Assembly: GCA_045605765.1 (NCBI GenBank)
Contig: JAZUQQ010000028.1
Location: forward strand, 1-16,671
Source of the DNA: SIG672 sp045605765
Lineage (GTDB): Bacteria; Bacillota; Clostridia; Oscillospirales; CAG-272
Reading direction: 5' to 3'
Length of the DNA: 16,671 nucleotides
Below the pieces are notes generated by a model. That model made no database searches, was not told the origin of the DNA, and saw only the letters and a program-made list of their open reading frames with translations. Below, piece after piece: positions 1 through 6,727 of the stretch. Both the position numbers and the translations under genes were made by a program. Position 1 is the stretch's first letter, and every line of letters starts with the position of its first letter.

Positions 1-141
1 TGGTATATAGAAGAATTTTCAAGGCAGGGAAACGGCGCCTTTGTTGCGTTGGAACAAATAGCGCTTAATGAATATAACGTGCTTATTCACACTCCTACCG
101 GGTACGCTTATGCTAATATCGGGATTTTGAAGGAAGACAAA
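1..141. repeat. Terminal direct repeat, left copy (circularity overlap)
   Basis: These 141 bases are identical to 16531-16671. The repeat lies inside a coding gene, and joining the ends keeps that gene in frame. The exact length of 141 matches a common maximum k-mer of short-read assemblers, so I read it as the overlap left when a circular genome is assembled, not as a biological terminal repeat. The unique genome is then 16,530 bp. Confidence 0.93.
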
Positions 142-1068
142 GAAGCCGACGTTACAATCGAACATTTTAACCCGCAAAGAACGCGTTACACTCCGACAGG
201 AACGATAATAACAACAGAAGTCCCAAGCTGGAAGAATGGCTCCCCGGCCGTATTGTCTGTTATTCCAGAAGTTCAAACGCCAGTAGTAGGCCAGCTCGGC
301 CACTATTACAACGGCGACCGAAACTTGTATTTTTACGACGGTTACAACTGGCATAACGTCTACACACTGGCACAGGGTGTGGCGAGTTTGCTTGCAACGG
401 CCGACAGACCAGCAACGGCAAACAATGGGACAATTTATTTCGATACTACAGAACAAAATTTAAAGATTTTTTACGGGGGAGAATGGTTAGATATTTTATC
501 TATTGTTAATAGGGCTAAAGTTGTTGATTCCGCTTGCCACCAAGATACAAGTATAATAAAAGAAGGAGCGTTAAGAAACGTCGGACGAACTTTATACGTT
601 TGCACTTCTGGTTCTTATCAGCTTGTTTATAGTGTTATTTTTCAGTACGGAGGCTCGTTGCCTGGTTATAGAACGGGGCTCGTTTATCTGTTAACTAGCA
701 CAAATACTTTGTGCGTTGCTGGCGTTACAAATTACGGTGGGAAGTGGTGCCAAATAAGATTAGTAGAAAAAGCAGAGCAAATTATCGCTTTTACAAACTA
801 TTCCGGAGAAACGATAGCCGCTATAGAGTGCGAAAGAATTATTGTTACTGCGTCTTTCGGTTCCGTGTCAATCGTAGACTTTACTAATATAATTAAAGAA
901 GAAGGCAAAACGATAGAAATAAATATACTATCCGGGTCTATAATAAGGGTAAAGGACGGCTCAACAGAAATAGACCTGAACGGATGCAACGAAAGTATAG
1001 TAAAGGCGATATGCCTTTCAAATACTTGGCATTATTATAAAACAAGCTCAATAACGGAGATATTATGA
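1..1068 (+). CDS. Receptor-binding / spike-like protein, C-terminal part (continues from 16180)
   Basis: This is the 3' part of a gene starting at 16180; across the circular junction the protein is 472 aa. A TTG at 49 opens a shorter reading frame but is not the start. Two related segments (near 92-110 and 141-164 counted from base 1; GTIYFDTTEQN lies at full-length residue 260 onward) resemble the short motif, roughly RP...G..YFDTT.....Y..G.W, that recurs in tail-fibre and spike proteins of Bacteroidota phages. The last third, from about residue 296, holds seven of the protein's eight cysteines and is more AT-rich, as expected of a variable host-contacting tip. The stop overlaps the next start by 4 nt (ATGA). 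Role as host-recognition protein is inferred from the motif and from its place at the end of the late operon. Confidence 0.62.
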   Translation, partial: WYIEEFSRQGNGAFVALEQIALNEYNVLIHTPTGYAYANIGILKEDKEADVTIEHFNPQRTRYTPTGTIITTEVPSWKNGSPAVLSVIPEVQTPVVGQLGHYYNGDRNLYFYDGYNWHNVYTLAQGVASLLATADRPATANNGTIYFDTTEQNLKIFYGGEWLDILSIVNRAKVVDSACHQDTSIIKEGALRNVGRTLYVCTSGSYQLVYSVIFQYGGSLPGYRTGLVYLLTSTNTLCVAGVTNYGGKWCQIRLVEKAEQIIAFTNYSGETIAAIECERIIVTASFGSVSIVDFTNIIKEEGKTIEINILSGSIIRVKDGSTEIDLNGCNESIVKAICLSNTWHYYKTSSITEIL

Positions 1069-1850
1069 AAACTGAACAATTTATCGCTATTGCTGGCCTG
1101 GCCGGTCTGGCCGCCTGGATCTTGTTTAATAAGAAAGAAAGTAGCGTCGGACGACTGGCAGACGGTCAGAAATTTATCAGACGGGGCGGAGATCTTATCG
1201 ACCTATATAAACAAGGGAAAAACGGCCAGTTAAACGGAGGCGACGTCACGTTCGAAGGCGAACGGGCAAGAATAGCAAAACACATAAGGGCGGCCGCTGA
1301 TGCTGACAGTATACAGTTACCAGAATACACAGACAGGGTAAGCGACATCCGCAAAGCTTACCAGTATAGCAAAAGACAGGAGGGCGGCGCCTTCTGGAAC
1401 ACTACAGGAAGCATAGGAACCAAGAGAGAAGGCAATTTTTTTATATCCTACTGGCTAGGCTGGCTTGGTATTCCAGAACGTGGAGAATGTAAAACGGAAA
1501 AGGACGGATATTTCCAGGCGCTGGCAAACACGGCTTACGGTAATAAATGGTTATGGACGGGGAAGGGGACCTCTAAAAAGGGTATAGCCGAGTTATGTTT
1601 TGCCAGCCGTGGCAGCATACCAGAAGAAAAGAAAGCGTACAGGACCATTATTTCAAACACAGGGATAAGTCCTGAACTTTTTGCAGAAGCTATAACCGAT
1701 TTTAACGGGGATGTTTCGCCAGTGCTTAACGGTGTTATCGAAGCTTTGAAGGATGCGCCCACAAAAGCGCAGGCAATCGAAATAATGCGCGGTTATGTTA
1801 GTAGGAATAAAACAGAAGAACAACCGACGGTCGAAGAAATACCTTTCTAA
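1065..1850 (+). CDS. Membrane-anchored virion protein of unknown function
   Basis: The 261-aa product begins with a short N-terminal stretch and one hydrophobic helix (residues 5-21, IAIAGLAGLAAWIL) followed by Lys residues, so it is likely anchored in a membrane with a soluble remainder. That part has an aromatic, glycine-rich middle (around WLGWLGIPERGEC and WLWTGKGTSKKG) and an acidic end. I recognise no family. The GKGTSKKG segment is not a usable Walker A: it lacks the preceding beta-strand and no Walker B follows. The gene is translationally coupled to the receptor-binding-like gene by an ATGA overlap and is the last gene before the late terminator. By position and anchor it is probably a minor virion protein of the membrane or vertex; this is inference. 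Confidence 0.6.
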   Translation: MKTEQFIAIAGLAGLAAWILFNKKESSVGRLADGQKFIRRGGDLIDLYKQGKNGQLNGGDVTFEGERARIAKHIRAAADADSIQLPEYTDRVSDIRKAYQYSKRQEGGAFWNTTGSIGTKREGNFFISYWLGWLGIPERGECKTEKDGYFQALANTAYGNKWLWTGKGTSKKGIAELCFASRGSIPEEKKAYRTIISNTGISPELFAEAITDFNGDVSPVLNGVIEALKDAPTKAQAIEIMRGYVSRNKTEEQPTVEEIPF

Positions 1851-1851
1851 C

Positions 1852-1863
1852 TTGTTATAACAA
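1852..1863. repeat. 12-bp perfect palindrome TTGTTATAACAA
   Basis: A perfect palindrome directly after the stop of the 1065-1850 gene and 21 bp before the terminator stem. It could be a protein-binding site serving the transposase gene downstream, or chance in AT-rich DNA. No matching copy was seen beyond the transposase gene. Confidence 0.4.
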
Positions 1864-1884
1864 ATTATATTGTTTTCTTTTGTG

Positions 1885-1910
1885 GGTGCCAAAACTGGCA
1901 CCTTTTTTTT
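1885..1910 (+). terminator. Rho-independent terminator ending the late operon
   Basis: Stem GGTGCCA (1885-1891) pairs with TGGCACC (1896-1902) around an AAAC loop and is followed by eight T (1903-1910). It ends transcription of the late genes and lies only 6 bp before the transposase ATG, so it also shields that gene from read-through. Confidence 0.92.
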
Positions 1911-1916
1911 ATCATA

Positions 1917-2882
1917 ATGGGAAAATATACACATCTTAACGCAGTCAAGCGGGGACAAATCGAAGCTTTAAAAGCTGACGGGAAAAGCGCACAATTTATA
2001 GCAAAATATATACACGTAAACTCGTCGACGATATACAGAGAACTAAAGAGAAACGGAAGCAAAAGAAACTATAACGCAAAAAAGGCAGAACAGGCAGCGA
2101 GGAACAGAAAACAACATTTACACAAACGACGGAAATATAAAGGACAAATAAGGCGTTTTGTTTTAGCTTATTTGGCCGAGGACTGGTCACCTAAGCAAAT
2201 TTCAGGGTATTTGAAAAACTACAAACATTTGTTTATATCTCACGAGACAATATACCAGGTGATCAGAGAGGACAAACAGGAAGGCGGAAAACTCTATTTA
2301 CATTTACGGCATAAATTGAAACATAGGAGCCGGGCGTTGATTAATAATTACACCATACCCGGCCGGCTGGATATAAGCGAACGACCACCAGAAGCGGACG
2401 GCACGCGCTTCGGAGACTGGGAAGGCGACCTAATTGTCGGGCCCGAAAATAAGGGCGCTATACTAACATTAACGGAGCGACTTTCTAATTATTCCCTGGC
2501 CGTTAAGCTGGACGAGGGGAAGAGGGCGGAACCAGTAGCAAAACACATAATAGCAGCGCTCCTTCCTTTCAAAAAAACGCTTAAAACTTTAACGCTTGAT
2601 AACGGGATCGAGTTTTCCAGACACGATTTAATAACAAAGAAGCTAGGGATAAAATGTTATTTCGCCAGGCCTTACCACAGTTGGGAAAAGGGCGCTATCG
2701 AAAATTATAACGGCCTATTACGGCAATATATACCGAAAAAACGCGATCTTACAACAGTAACAAAAGAAGAGTTAAGAAGCTATCAATTTAAGATTAACGG
2801 ACGCCCGCGGGCAAAATTAAATTTCAATACTCCAAAATTTGTTTTTTATAAAGAACTTTCTAAATTTGCAATAGTTACCTGA
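1917..2882 (+). CDS. IS30-family DDE transposase
   Basis: The 321-aa protein is full length for the IS30 family. The N-terminus has a helix-turn-helix (about residues 5-50, with IAKYIHVNSSTIYRELKRNG), the IS30 end-binding signature. The RNase H-like core keeps the catalytic triad: D171 in DWEGDLI, D228 in TLDNGIEF and E262 in WEKGAIENYNGLLRQYIP. The HTH begins right after the first Met, which fixes the start. The gene sits in its own unit between terminators at 1885-1910 and 2931-2957. I found no clear terminal inverted repeats tightly flanking it, and its codon use resembles the phage genes, so it looks like a resident phage gene, not a recent insertion sequence. With no integrase elsewhere, it may insert the whole circle into the host, as IS30-type transposases are thought to do for some Spiroplasma filamentous phages. 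Confidence 0.95.
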   Translation: MGKYTHLNAVKRGQIEALKADGKSAQFIAKYIHVNSSTIYRELKRNGSKRNYNAKKAEQAARNRKQHLHKRRKYKGQIRRFVLAYLAEDWSPKQISGYLKNYKHLFISHETIYQVIREDKQEGGKLYLHLRHKLKHRSRALINNYTIPGRLDISERPPEADGTRFGDWEGDLIVGPENKGAILTLTERLSNYSLAVKLDEGKRAEPVAKHIIAALLPFKKTLKTLTLDNGIEFSRHDLITKKLGIKCYFARPYHSWEKGAIENYNGLLRQYIPKKRDLTTVTKEELRSYQFKINGRPRAKLNFNTPKFVFYKELSKFAIVT

Positions 2883-2884
2883 AT
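2874..2884 (+). repeat. GTTACCTGAAT repeat, copy 1
   Basis: The first of three copies of this 11-mer within 535 bp. It overlaps the transposase stop codon and runs into the 10-bp palindrome CTGAATTCAG (2879-2888). Other copies are at 3115-3125 (inverted) and 3398-3408 (direct). Confidence 0.6.
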
Positions 2885-2930
2885 TCAGCCGCGCGCTTTC
2901 AAGTTGTAAGCGCAAAAAAGGAATAAAAGA

Positions 2931-2957
2931 AGGTAGCAAGCGTGCTACCTTTTTTTT
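2931..2957 (+). terminator. Rho-independent terminator after the transposase
   Basis: A perfect 8-bp stem, AGGTAGCA (2931-2938) with TGCTACCT (2943-2950), a 4-base loop AGCG and a run of eight T (2950-2957). It closes the transposase unit 48 bp after its stop. Confidence 0.94.
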
Positions 2958-2964
2958 GTAAAAC

Positions 2965-3051
2965 ATATTGCCGCAAAAGGAATTGAAACAATTTTATTTT
3001 TATTGTGAATTGCTTTAAAATTCTTTTCAATCGAACCACGCGCGGCAATAT
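2965..3051. repeat. AT-rich dyad bounded by ATATTGCCGC / GCGGCAATAT
   Basis: A perfect 10-bp inverted repeat (2965-2974 and 3042-3051) encloses 67 bases. Inside, a second imperfect pair continues the symmetry: ATTGAAACAATTTTA near 2982-2996 and the complement of AAAATTCTTTTCAAT near 3018-3032. The segment is non-coding and could fold as a long cruciform or hairpin. A replication origin, a single-strand initiation site or a transposase/attachment site are all possible; the sequence alone does not choose. Confidence 0.65.
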
Positions 3052-3073
3052 TTTTTATATGATAACTTACTAG

Positions 3074-3115
3074 TTTGAAGTATTTTTTTGTATTTCAAAT
3101 TGTCAAATTGAAATA
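3074..3115 (+). promoter_or_regulatory. Mutually exclusive hairpins before the replication operon
   Basis: TTTGAAGTA (3074-3082) can pair with TATTTCAAA (3091-3099, one G:U), while TATTTCAA (3091-3098) can instead pair with TTGAAATA (3108-3115). Both hairpins use the same central arm, so only one can form. On DNA the same pattern reads as three TTGAA(A/G)TA-like boxes in alternating orientation. A terminator-like hairpin follows at once, so this could be an attenuator leader or a set of protein-binding boxes. Confidence 0.5.
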
Positions 3116-3127
3116 TTCAGGTAACCC
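3115..3127 (-). repeat. GTTACCTGAAT repeat, copy 2 (inverted, 13 bp)
   Basis: ATTCAGGTAACCC here is the exact reverse complement of GGGTTACCTGAAT at 3396-3408. The pair encloses the leader and the small gene 3177-3410. The last bases run into the 5' arm of the hairpin at 3126. Confidence 0.65.
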
Positions 3128-3161
3128 TGTCGGCTTGTGAAAGTCGGCAGGTTTTGTTTTT
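3126..3161 (+). terminator. Terminator-like hairpin in the replication operon leader
   Basis: CCTGTCGGC (3126-3134) pairs with GTCGGCAGG (3143-3151) over nine positions, two of them G:U, around an 8-base loop, followed by TTTTGTTTTT (3152-3161). It ends only 15 bp before the first replication gene, so it would act on that operon's own leader or stop transcripts from upstream. With the alternative hairpins just before it, attenuation is plausible. Confidence 0.7.
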
Positions 3162-3176
3162 CTTAAACTTATTATT

Positions 3177-3410
3177 ATGCAAAACTTTAAAGTTATTACG
3201 ACGATTAGCGGCTTTCAAGTCGAAAGTTACGACAAAGAAAACATTACAAAGCTTGCAGACTTTTTAGACAAATCCACAGGCTTTAATGTTACCGAAATTG
3301 TTTTCAGTTGGGCAACGGATCAATGTATAATACGCGTTTACCCTGACCAGAACAAAACAAATGAAGATTTACAAAAACTAATAAATAAATACTATGGGTT
3401 ACCTGAATGA
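3177..3410 (+). CDS. Small protein of unknown function, first gene of the replication operon
   Basis: The 77-aa product is soluble and mixed alpha/beta by eye (strand-like FKVITTISGFQVESY at the start, a helix about residues 22-33, ending in a charged helix). I recognise no family. ATG 3177 follows an AT-rich TTATTATT leader of Bacteroidota type. Its last 17 bases overlap the start of the primase-helicase gene, which indicates co-translation with it. It may be a replication accessory or regulatory protein; only position supports this. Confidence 0.65.
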   Translation: MQNFKVITTISGFQVESYDKENITKLADFLDKSTGFNVTEIVFSWATDQCIIRVYPDQNKTNEDLQKLINKYYGLPE

Positions 3411-5589
3411 ACGAATTTATAAAACGCTTGACGTTACGCCGGAACAGTGCGAGGTTAAACTTAACACATTTAACGGGCTTAATAAAGTCCCTATATTTTC
3501 CGAGGATAGGGAGGGAAATATCCGCATTATTATGTACGATATACACCGGGAAATAATAGAGATAGAGAACGACGAAAAACACCAGGCAGAGGACGTCTAC
3601 GGCCGAATAATAGGCAAAACGGCGTATCTAACAAGAATGCGTCCGGAATATCTGGCCGAGCATCCAGACGCGCCGAAATACCGACAAAACAAAGGAGAGC
3701 GGACGCGCTGTTTTTTCCCGCCTGCTATACTCGATAAATACGAACGGAGGGAACATATCCGGACTTTATATTTAACCGAAGGTTATATAAAAGCTTTTGC
3801 CGCTAGCTTATTAGGAGGCTTTGATATTGTAGGGTTACAGTCTATTACCTGTTACGCAGACAAATTAGGGAAATTACACCGCGATTTAATAGACCTAATA
3901 ACAGCCTGCGGCGTTAAAAACGTGGTTATGATATACGACGCCGACGCTATGCAGATAAGCGATAAAGATCTGGCCAGAGGTGAAGAACTGACAAGAAGGC
4001 CGTATATGTTTATTAATTCAGCGCTGAACATTAAAAATTTACTTTCAGGACTGGACGGCGTCGATTTCTGGTTTATGATGCCTATTCGAGAAAATGAAAA
4101 CGGCCCTAAAGGTATCGACGATTTATTAATATCGACTGAAGAAAGAGAAGCGATAAAAGCAGACGCAGACCAGTTGGGAACAGTAGGAAAGAGCGGAAAC
4201 GGCCGCTATTTTTTCAGGCTCAATTTAACTACGAATTCGACGAAATTAAGGCGTATATTTTGCGTCGATACTCCAGAACATTTTTACGAAAAATGGATCG
4301 AGAAGATAAAAACAAAGATTTTTGTATTTCAAGGATCAAAATATAAATGCGACGAAGAAGGGAAACTAGTTCTCGAAATGCCCGGAGAATTATTGCAATA
4401 CTACAGGATCGGGACAGCATATTACAGGCTTTTACCATATACGGACGTATGGACCGGCGAACACAGGGAAAAATTAACGCCGTGGTCGAAAGGATGCATT
4501 ATAGACGATTTCAAAGACAAGATCAAAAACCCAACCGAAAAAATAAGGAAACTTGACGGGTTCACGTTCTGGCCAGACAATGAGCGATACACCCGGATAA
4601 AGGAGAATAAATGGAACCTATACAACGAAATAAAATTTGAACCAGCCGAAGGACGGTTCAAAAATATATTAATGCTTATGACGCATATTTTCGGGGAACA
4701 AATAGAAATGGGCCTCGATTATGTGCAGTTGATGTTCCAGCGGCCAAAACAGATGTTACCTATTTTGTGCCTGGTTAGCAAAGAGCGCCAGACGGGAAAA
4801 ACAACCTTTTGCAACTTCCTTAACGATCTGTTTGGCGAAAACTGTATTATCGTCGGGAATAATGCTTTTACGGGCCAGTTCAACGGATTTCTGGCAGGAA
4901 AAATCCTCGTTTGCTGCGACGAAACTAAACTCGCCGACAGGTCCGATACTGTAGAAGTTACAGAAAAATTAAAACGTATGGCGACAGAGCGTTACACTAT
5001 GATAGAATTTAAGGGCCAGGATGCACAACAGCTCCCGAATTTTGCAAAGTTTATTCTATGCAGCAATAACGAAAGAAATTTTGTTTATACAGACAAAGAG
5101 GAGGTGCGGTTCTGGGTTCGCAAGGTCGGACACCTCGACGCGGTAAATACACATATATTAGAAGCTATTCACGACGAAATACCGGCATTTCTTTACTTTC
5201 TAAACAACCGAAAATTAAGCACAGAAGAAAGAACGAGGGCTTGGTTCGATTTCGAGCTTTTGAAAACAGACGCGCTTCGGGAACTCCAGGAGCAACAACA
5301 GCCGATAATAATACAAGAAATAAAAGATTGGCTGGCAGATATGTTCGAATTTACGAAAGAAAAAACGCTTTGTTATAGCGTGGCCGATCTCCAGGAATAT
5401 ATAAAATACTTGCAAAATTCACGGACACCGCAAACAAAAATCCGTTTGCTAATATCCGAGCATTTAGGCCTAACAGTAAAAAGGGGACGTTACATCCTTA
5501 ATTTACGCGGCGCGACATTCGACGGAGAAACCGTATTAAGGAACAGCAAAACCGGTAGTTATTTCGAATTCAAAAAAGAAAGCTTATGA
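3394..5589 (+). CDS. TOPRIM-domain primase / SF3-type replicative helicase
   Basis: The 731-aa protein joins two modules. A TOPRIM-like domain (about residues 120-215) shows LTEG with Glu129 and IYDADAM with Asp182 and Asp184, the expected metal-binding pattern. A superfamily 3 / D5-like helicase ATPase (about 425-600) shows Walker A ERQTGKTTF (464-472), Walker B ILVCCDE (504-510) and the sensor-like FILCSNN (553-559). This layout matches phage and plasmid primase-helicases that open the origin and prime DNA synthesis. No N-terminal zinc finger is visible, so primer synthesis itself is less certain than helicase activity. It is the only P-loop protein I see in the genome, so it must power replication and leaves packaging without an obvious motor. 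Its TGA overlaps the next ATG (ATGA). Confidence 0.9.
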   Translation: MGYLNERIYKTLDVTPEQCEVKLNTFNGLNKVPIFSEDREGNIRIIMYDIHREIIEIENDEKHQAEDVYGRIIGKTAYLTRMRPEYLAEHPDAPKYRQNKGERTRCFFPPAILDKYERREHIRTLYLTEGYIKAFAASLLGGFDIVGLQSITCYADKLGKLHRDLIDLITACGVKNVVMIYDADAMQISDKDLARGEELTRRPYMFINSALNIKNLLSGLDGVDFWFMMPIRENENGPKGIDDLLISTEEREAIKADADQLGTVGKSGNGRYFFRLNLTTNSTKLRRIFCVDTPEHFYEKWIEKIKTKIFVFQGSKYKCDEEGKLVLEMPGELLQYYRIGTAYYRLLPYTDVWTGEHREKLTPWSKGCIIDDFKDKIKNPTEKIRKLDGFTFWPDNERYTRIKENKWNLYNEIKFEPAEGRFKNILMLMTHIFGEQIEMGLDYVQLMFQRPKQMLPILCLVSKERQTGKTTFCNFLNDLFGENCIIVGNNAFTGQFNGFLAGKILVCCDETKLADRSDTVEVTEKLKRMATERYTMIEFKGQDAQQLPNFAKFILCSNNERNFVYTDKEEVRFWVRKVGHLDAVNTHILEAIHDEIPAFLYFLNNRKLSTEERTRAWFDFELLKTDALRELQEQQQPIIIQEIKDWLADMFEFTKEKTLCYSVADLQEYIKYLQNSRTPQTKIRLLISEHLGLTVKRGRYILNLRGATFDGETVLRNSKTGSYFEFKKESL
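3396..3408 (+). repeat. GTTACCTGAAT repeat, copy 3 (13 bp)
   Basis: GGGTTACCTGAAT lies in the overlap between the 3177 gene and the primase-helicase start and is the exact inverted partner of 3115-3127. Being coding in two frames, it is either constrained by the proteins or is a site kept despite them. Confidence 0.6.
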
Positions 5590-5888
5590 ATAACGACACA
5601 TTAAACCTAATACTAAAAAATGAATGGTACCAACTTATAAAGAAGGGTATAAAGAAGGAAGAATACCGCGAAATAACAAGCTACTGGGAGCGGCGACTTT
5701 GCTTTTTTCCTTATGACAAGAAGCAGCCGCGCGATTTTATAACAGTACGGTTTCATAAAGGCTATACAAAAGAAAATATTCTTTTCGAGTGTAAAGGCAT
5801 CGAGATAGGAGAAGGTCGGCCAGAATGGGGCGCCAAACCTGGAAAAAAATATTTTATAATCAAATTAGGAAAGGAGATAAAATTATGA
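5586..5888 (+). CDS. ASCH-domain protein
   Basis: The 100-aa protein has the ASCH pattern: an N-terminal strand and helix, LILKNEWYQLIKKGIKK followed by EEYRE, then a beta-rich body with ITVRFHKGYT and a closing YFIIKLGKEI. ASCH domains have a PUA-like fold and are thought to bind RNA or modified nucleotides; small single-domain versions are common in phages of Bacteroidota. The function here is unknown. The gene is coupled by 4-nt ATGA overlaps to the helicase upstream and the next small gene downstream, so it is made with the replication proteins. It fills the normal length for the family. Confidence 0.8.
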   Translation: MNNDTLNLILKNEWYQLIKKGIKKEEYREITSYWERRLCFFPYDKKQPRDFITVRFHKGYTKENILFECKGIEIGEGRPEWGAKPGKKYFIIKLGKEIKL

Positions 5889-6058
5889 TAATAATAAATA
5901 ACGGTTGGTACTTTAAATACCTAGAAGATGTGGCCGAATGGCTGGGAAAAAGACACCATAGAAGTATAAATATAGCAGAAGAACTAGAAGCACAAATAAC
6001 TAGCGATAAATGCGAATTTGAAATCGACGGAGTTATATATCGATATGAACAAGTTTAA
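5885..6058 (+). CDS. Small protein of unknown function (57 aa)
   Basis: The frame is open from 5825, but I place the start at 5885: that ATG overlaps the ASCH stop as ATGA, like other joints of this operon, and an AAGGAG lies 9 bp upstream. The product has an aromatic N-terminus (NNGWYFKYLEDVAEWLGKR), an amphipathic helix and a charged end (CEFEIDGVIYRYEQV). No family recognised. The compact acidic/aromatic form would fit a small binding protein, but there is no motif to assign it. Confidence 0.6.
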   Translation: MIIINNGWYFKYLEDVAEWLGKRHHRSINIAEELEAQITSDKCEFEIDGVIYRYEQV

Positions 6059-6070
6059 AAAGTTTGAATT

Positions 6071-6727
6071 ATGAAGATACTTTTTTTTGATACAGAGACA
6101 ACCGGGCTGCCGCTCGATTACTACGAACCATATACGAACGTTAAGAACTGGCCGCGCCTGGTGCAGCTTTCCTGGATCTCAGAAGACACAGACACGAAAG
6201 AAAAAAAAGAAAATGATTTTATTATACGTCCTGAAGGTTTTACAATTCCGGAAGAAGCCGCGAAAATACATAATATAACGACCGAAATTGCAGAGCGAGA
6301 CGGGGTTGATTTGAGGGCTGCTTTAAGTGATTTTGTGCAGGATATGTTATTGGCCGATTTGCAGGTAGCACACAATATAGAATTTGATAAAAATGTAATA
6401 TGTAGCGAAATATACCGAACGGCAATAAAATTAATGGGTGAAAAAAAACTATTATTGGAATTCGGGTTTCGCATTCAGAACTATTTTATGAATAAAAAAT
6501 CTATTTGTACTATGAAATTAGGAACGAATTTCACAAAGATAAAAACAGCCGGCGGCGATTATAAGTGGCCTAAATTGATAGAACTATATAGGCACTTTTT
6601 CGGAAGGGATTTTGAAGGACAGCACGACGCGATCGACGATATACGGGCAACGCGCGAATGTTTCTGGGAAATGGTGCGATTAACCGGCGATGAGAATTTA
6701 AACCATATAGAAAAATTACTGTTATGA
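6071..6727 (+). CDS. DnaQ-like 3'-5' exonuclease (DEDDh)
   Basis: The 218-aa protein carries all three exonuclease motifs of the DEDDh family: Exo I FFDTETTG with D7 and E9, Exo II AHNIEFD with D106, and Exo III HDAIDD with H185 and D190. This predicts metal-dependent removal of 3'-terminal nucleotides, as in the proofreading subunit of DNA polymerase III or in stand-alone RNase T / exonuclease X-type enzymes. No polymerase gene is present, so it would work with host polymerase or in nucleotide recycling or end trimming. It lies 12 bp after the 57-aa gene and overlaps the methyltransferase start by 4 nt. Confidence 0.93.
   Translation: MKILFFDTETTGLPLDYYEPYTNVKNWPRLVQLSWISEDTDTKEKKENDFIIRPEGFTIPEEAAKIHNITTEIAERDGVDLRAALSDFVQDMLLADLQVAHNIEFDKNVICSEIYRTAIKLMGEKKLLLEFGFRIQNYFMNKKSICTMKLGTNFTKIKTAGGDYKWPKLIELYRHFFGRDFEGQHDAIDDIRATRECFWEMVRLTGDENLNHIEKLLL

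Noticed and set aside
1545..1590. Possible Walker A (GKGTSKKG) in the 1065-1850 protein
   Set aside because: Spacing does not match GxxxxGK[ST], there is no hydrophobic strand before it and no Walker B after it.
1851..2960. A complete IS30 insertion sequence with terminal inverted repeats
   Set aside because: No matching inverted ends or target duplication could be found by eye on the two sides of the transposase gene.
5825..5884. Upstream start for the 57-aa gene
   Set aside because: The added 20 residues lie wholly in the ASCH gene; the ATGA overlap start at 5885 with AAGGAG upstream is better supported.
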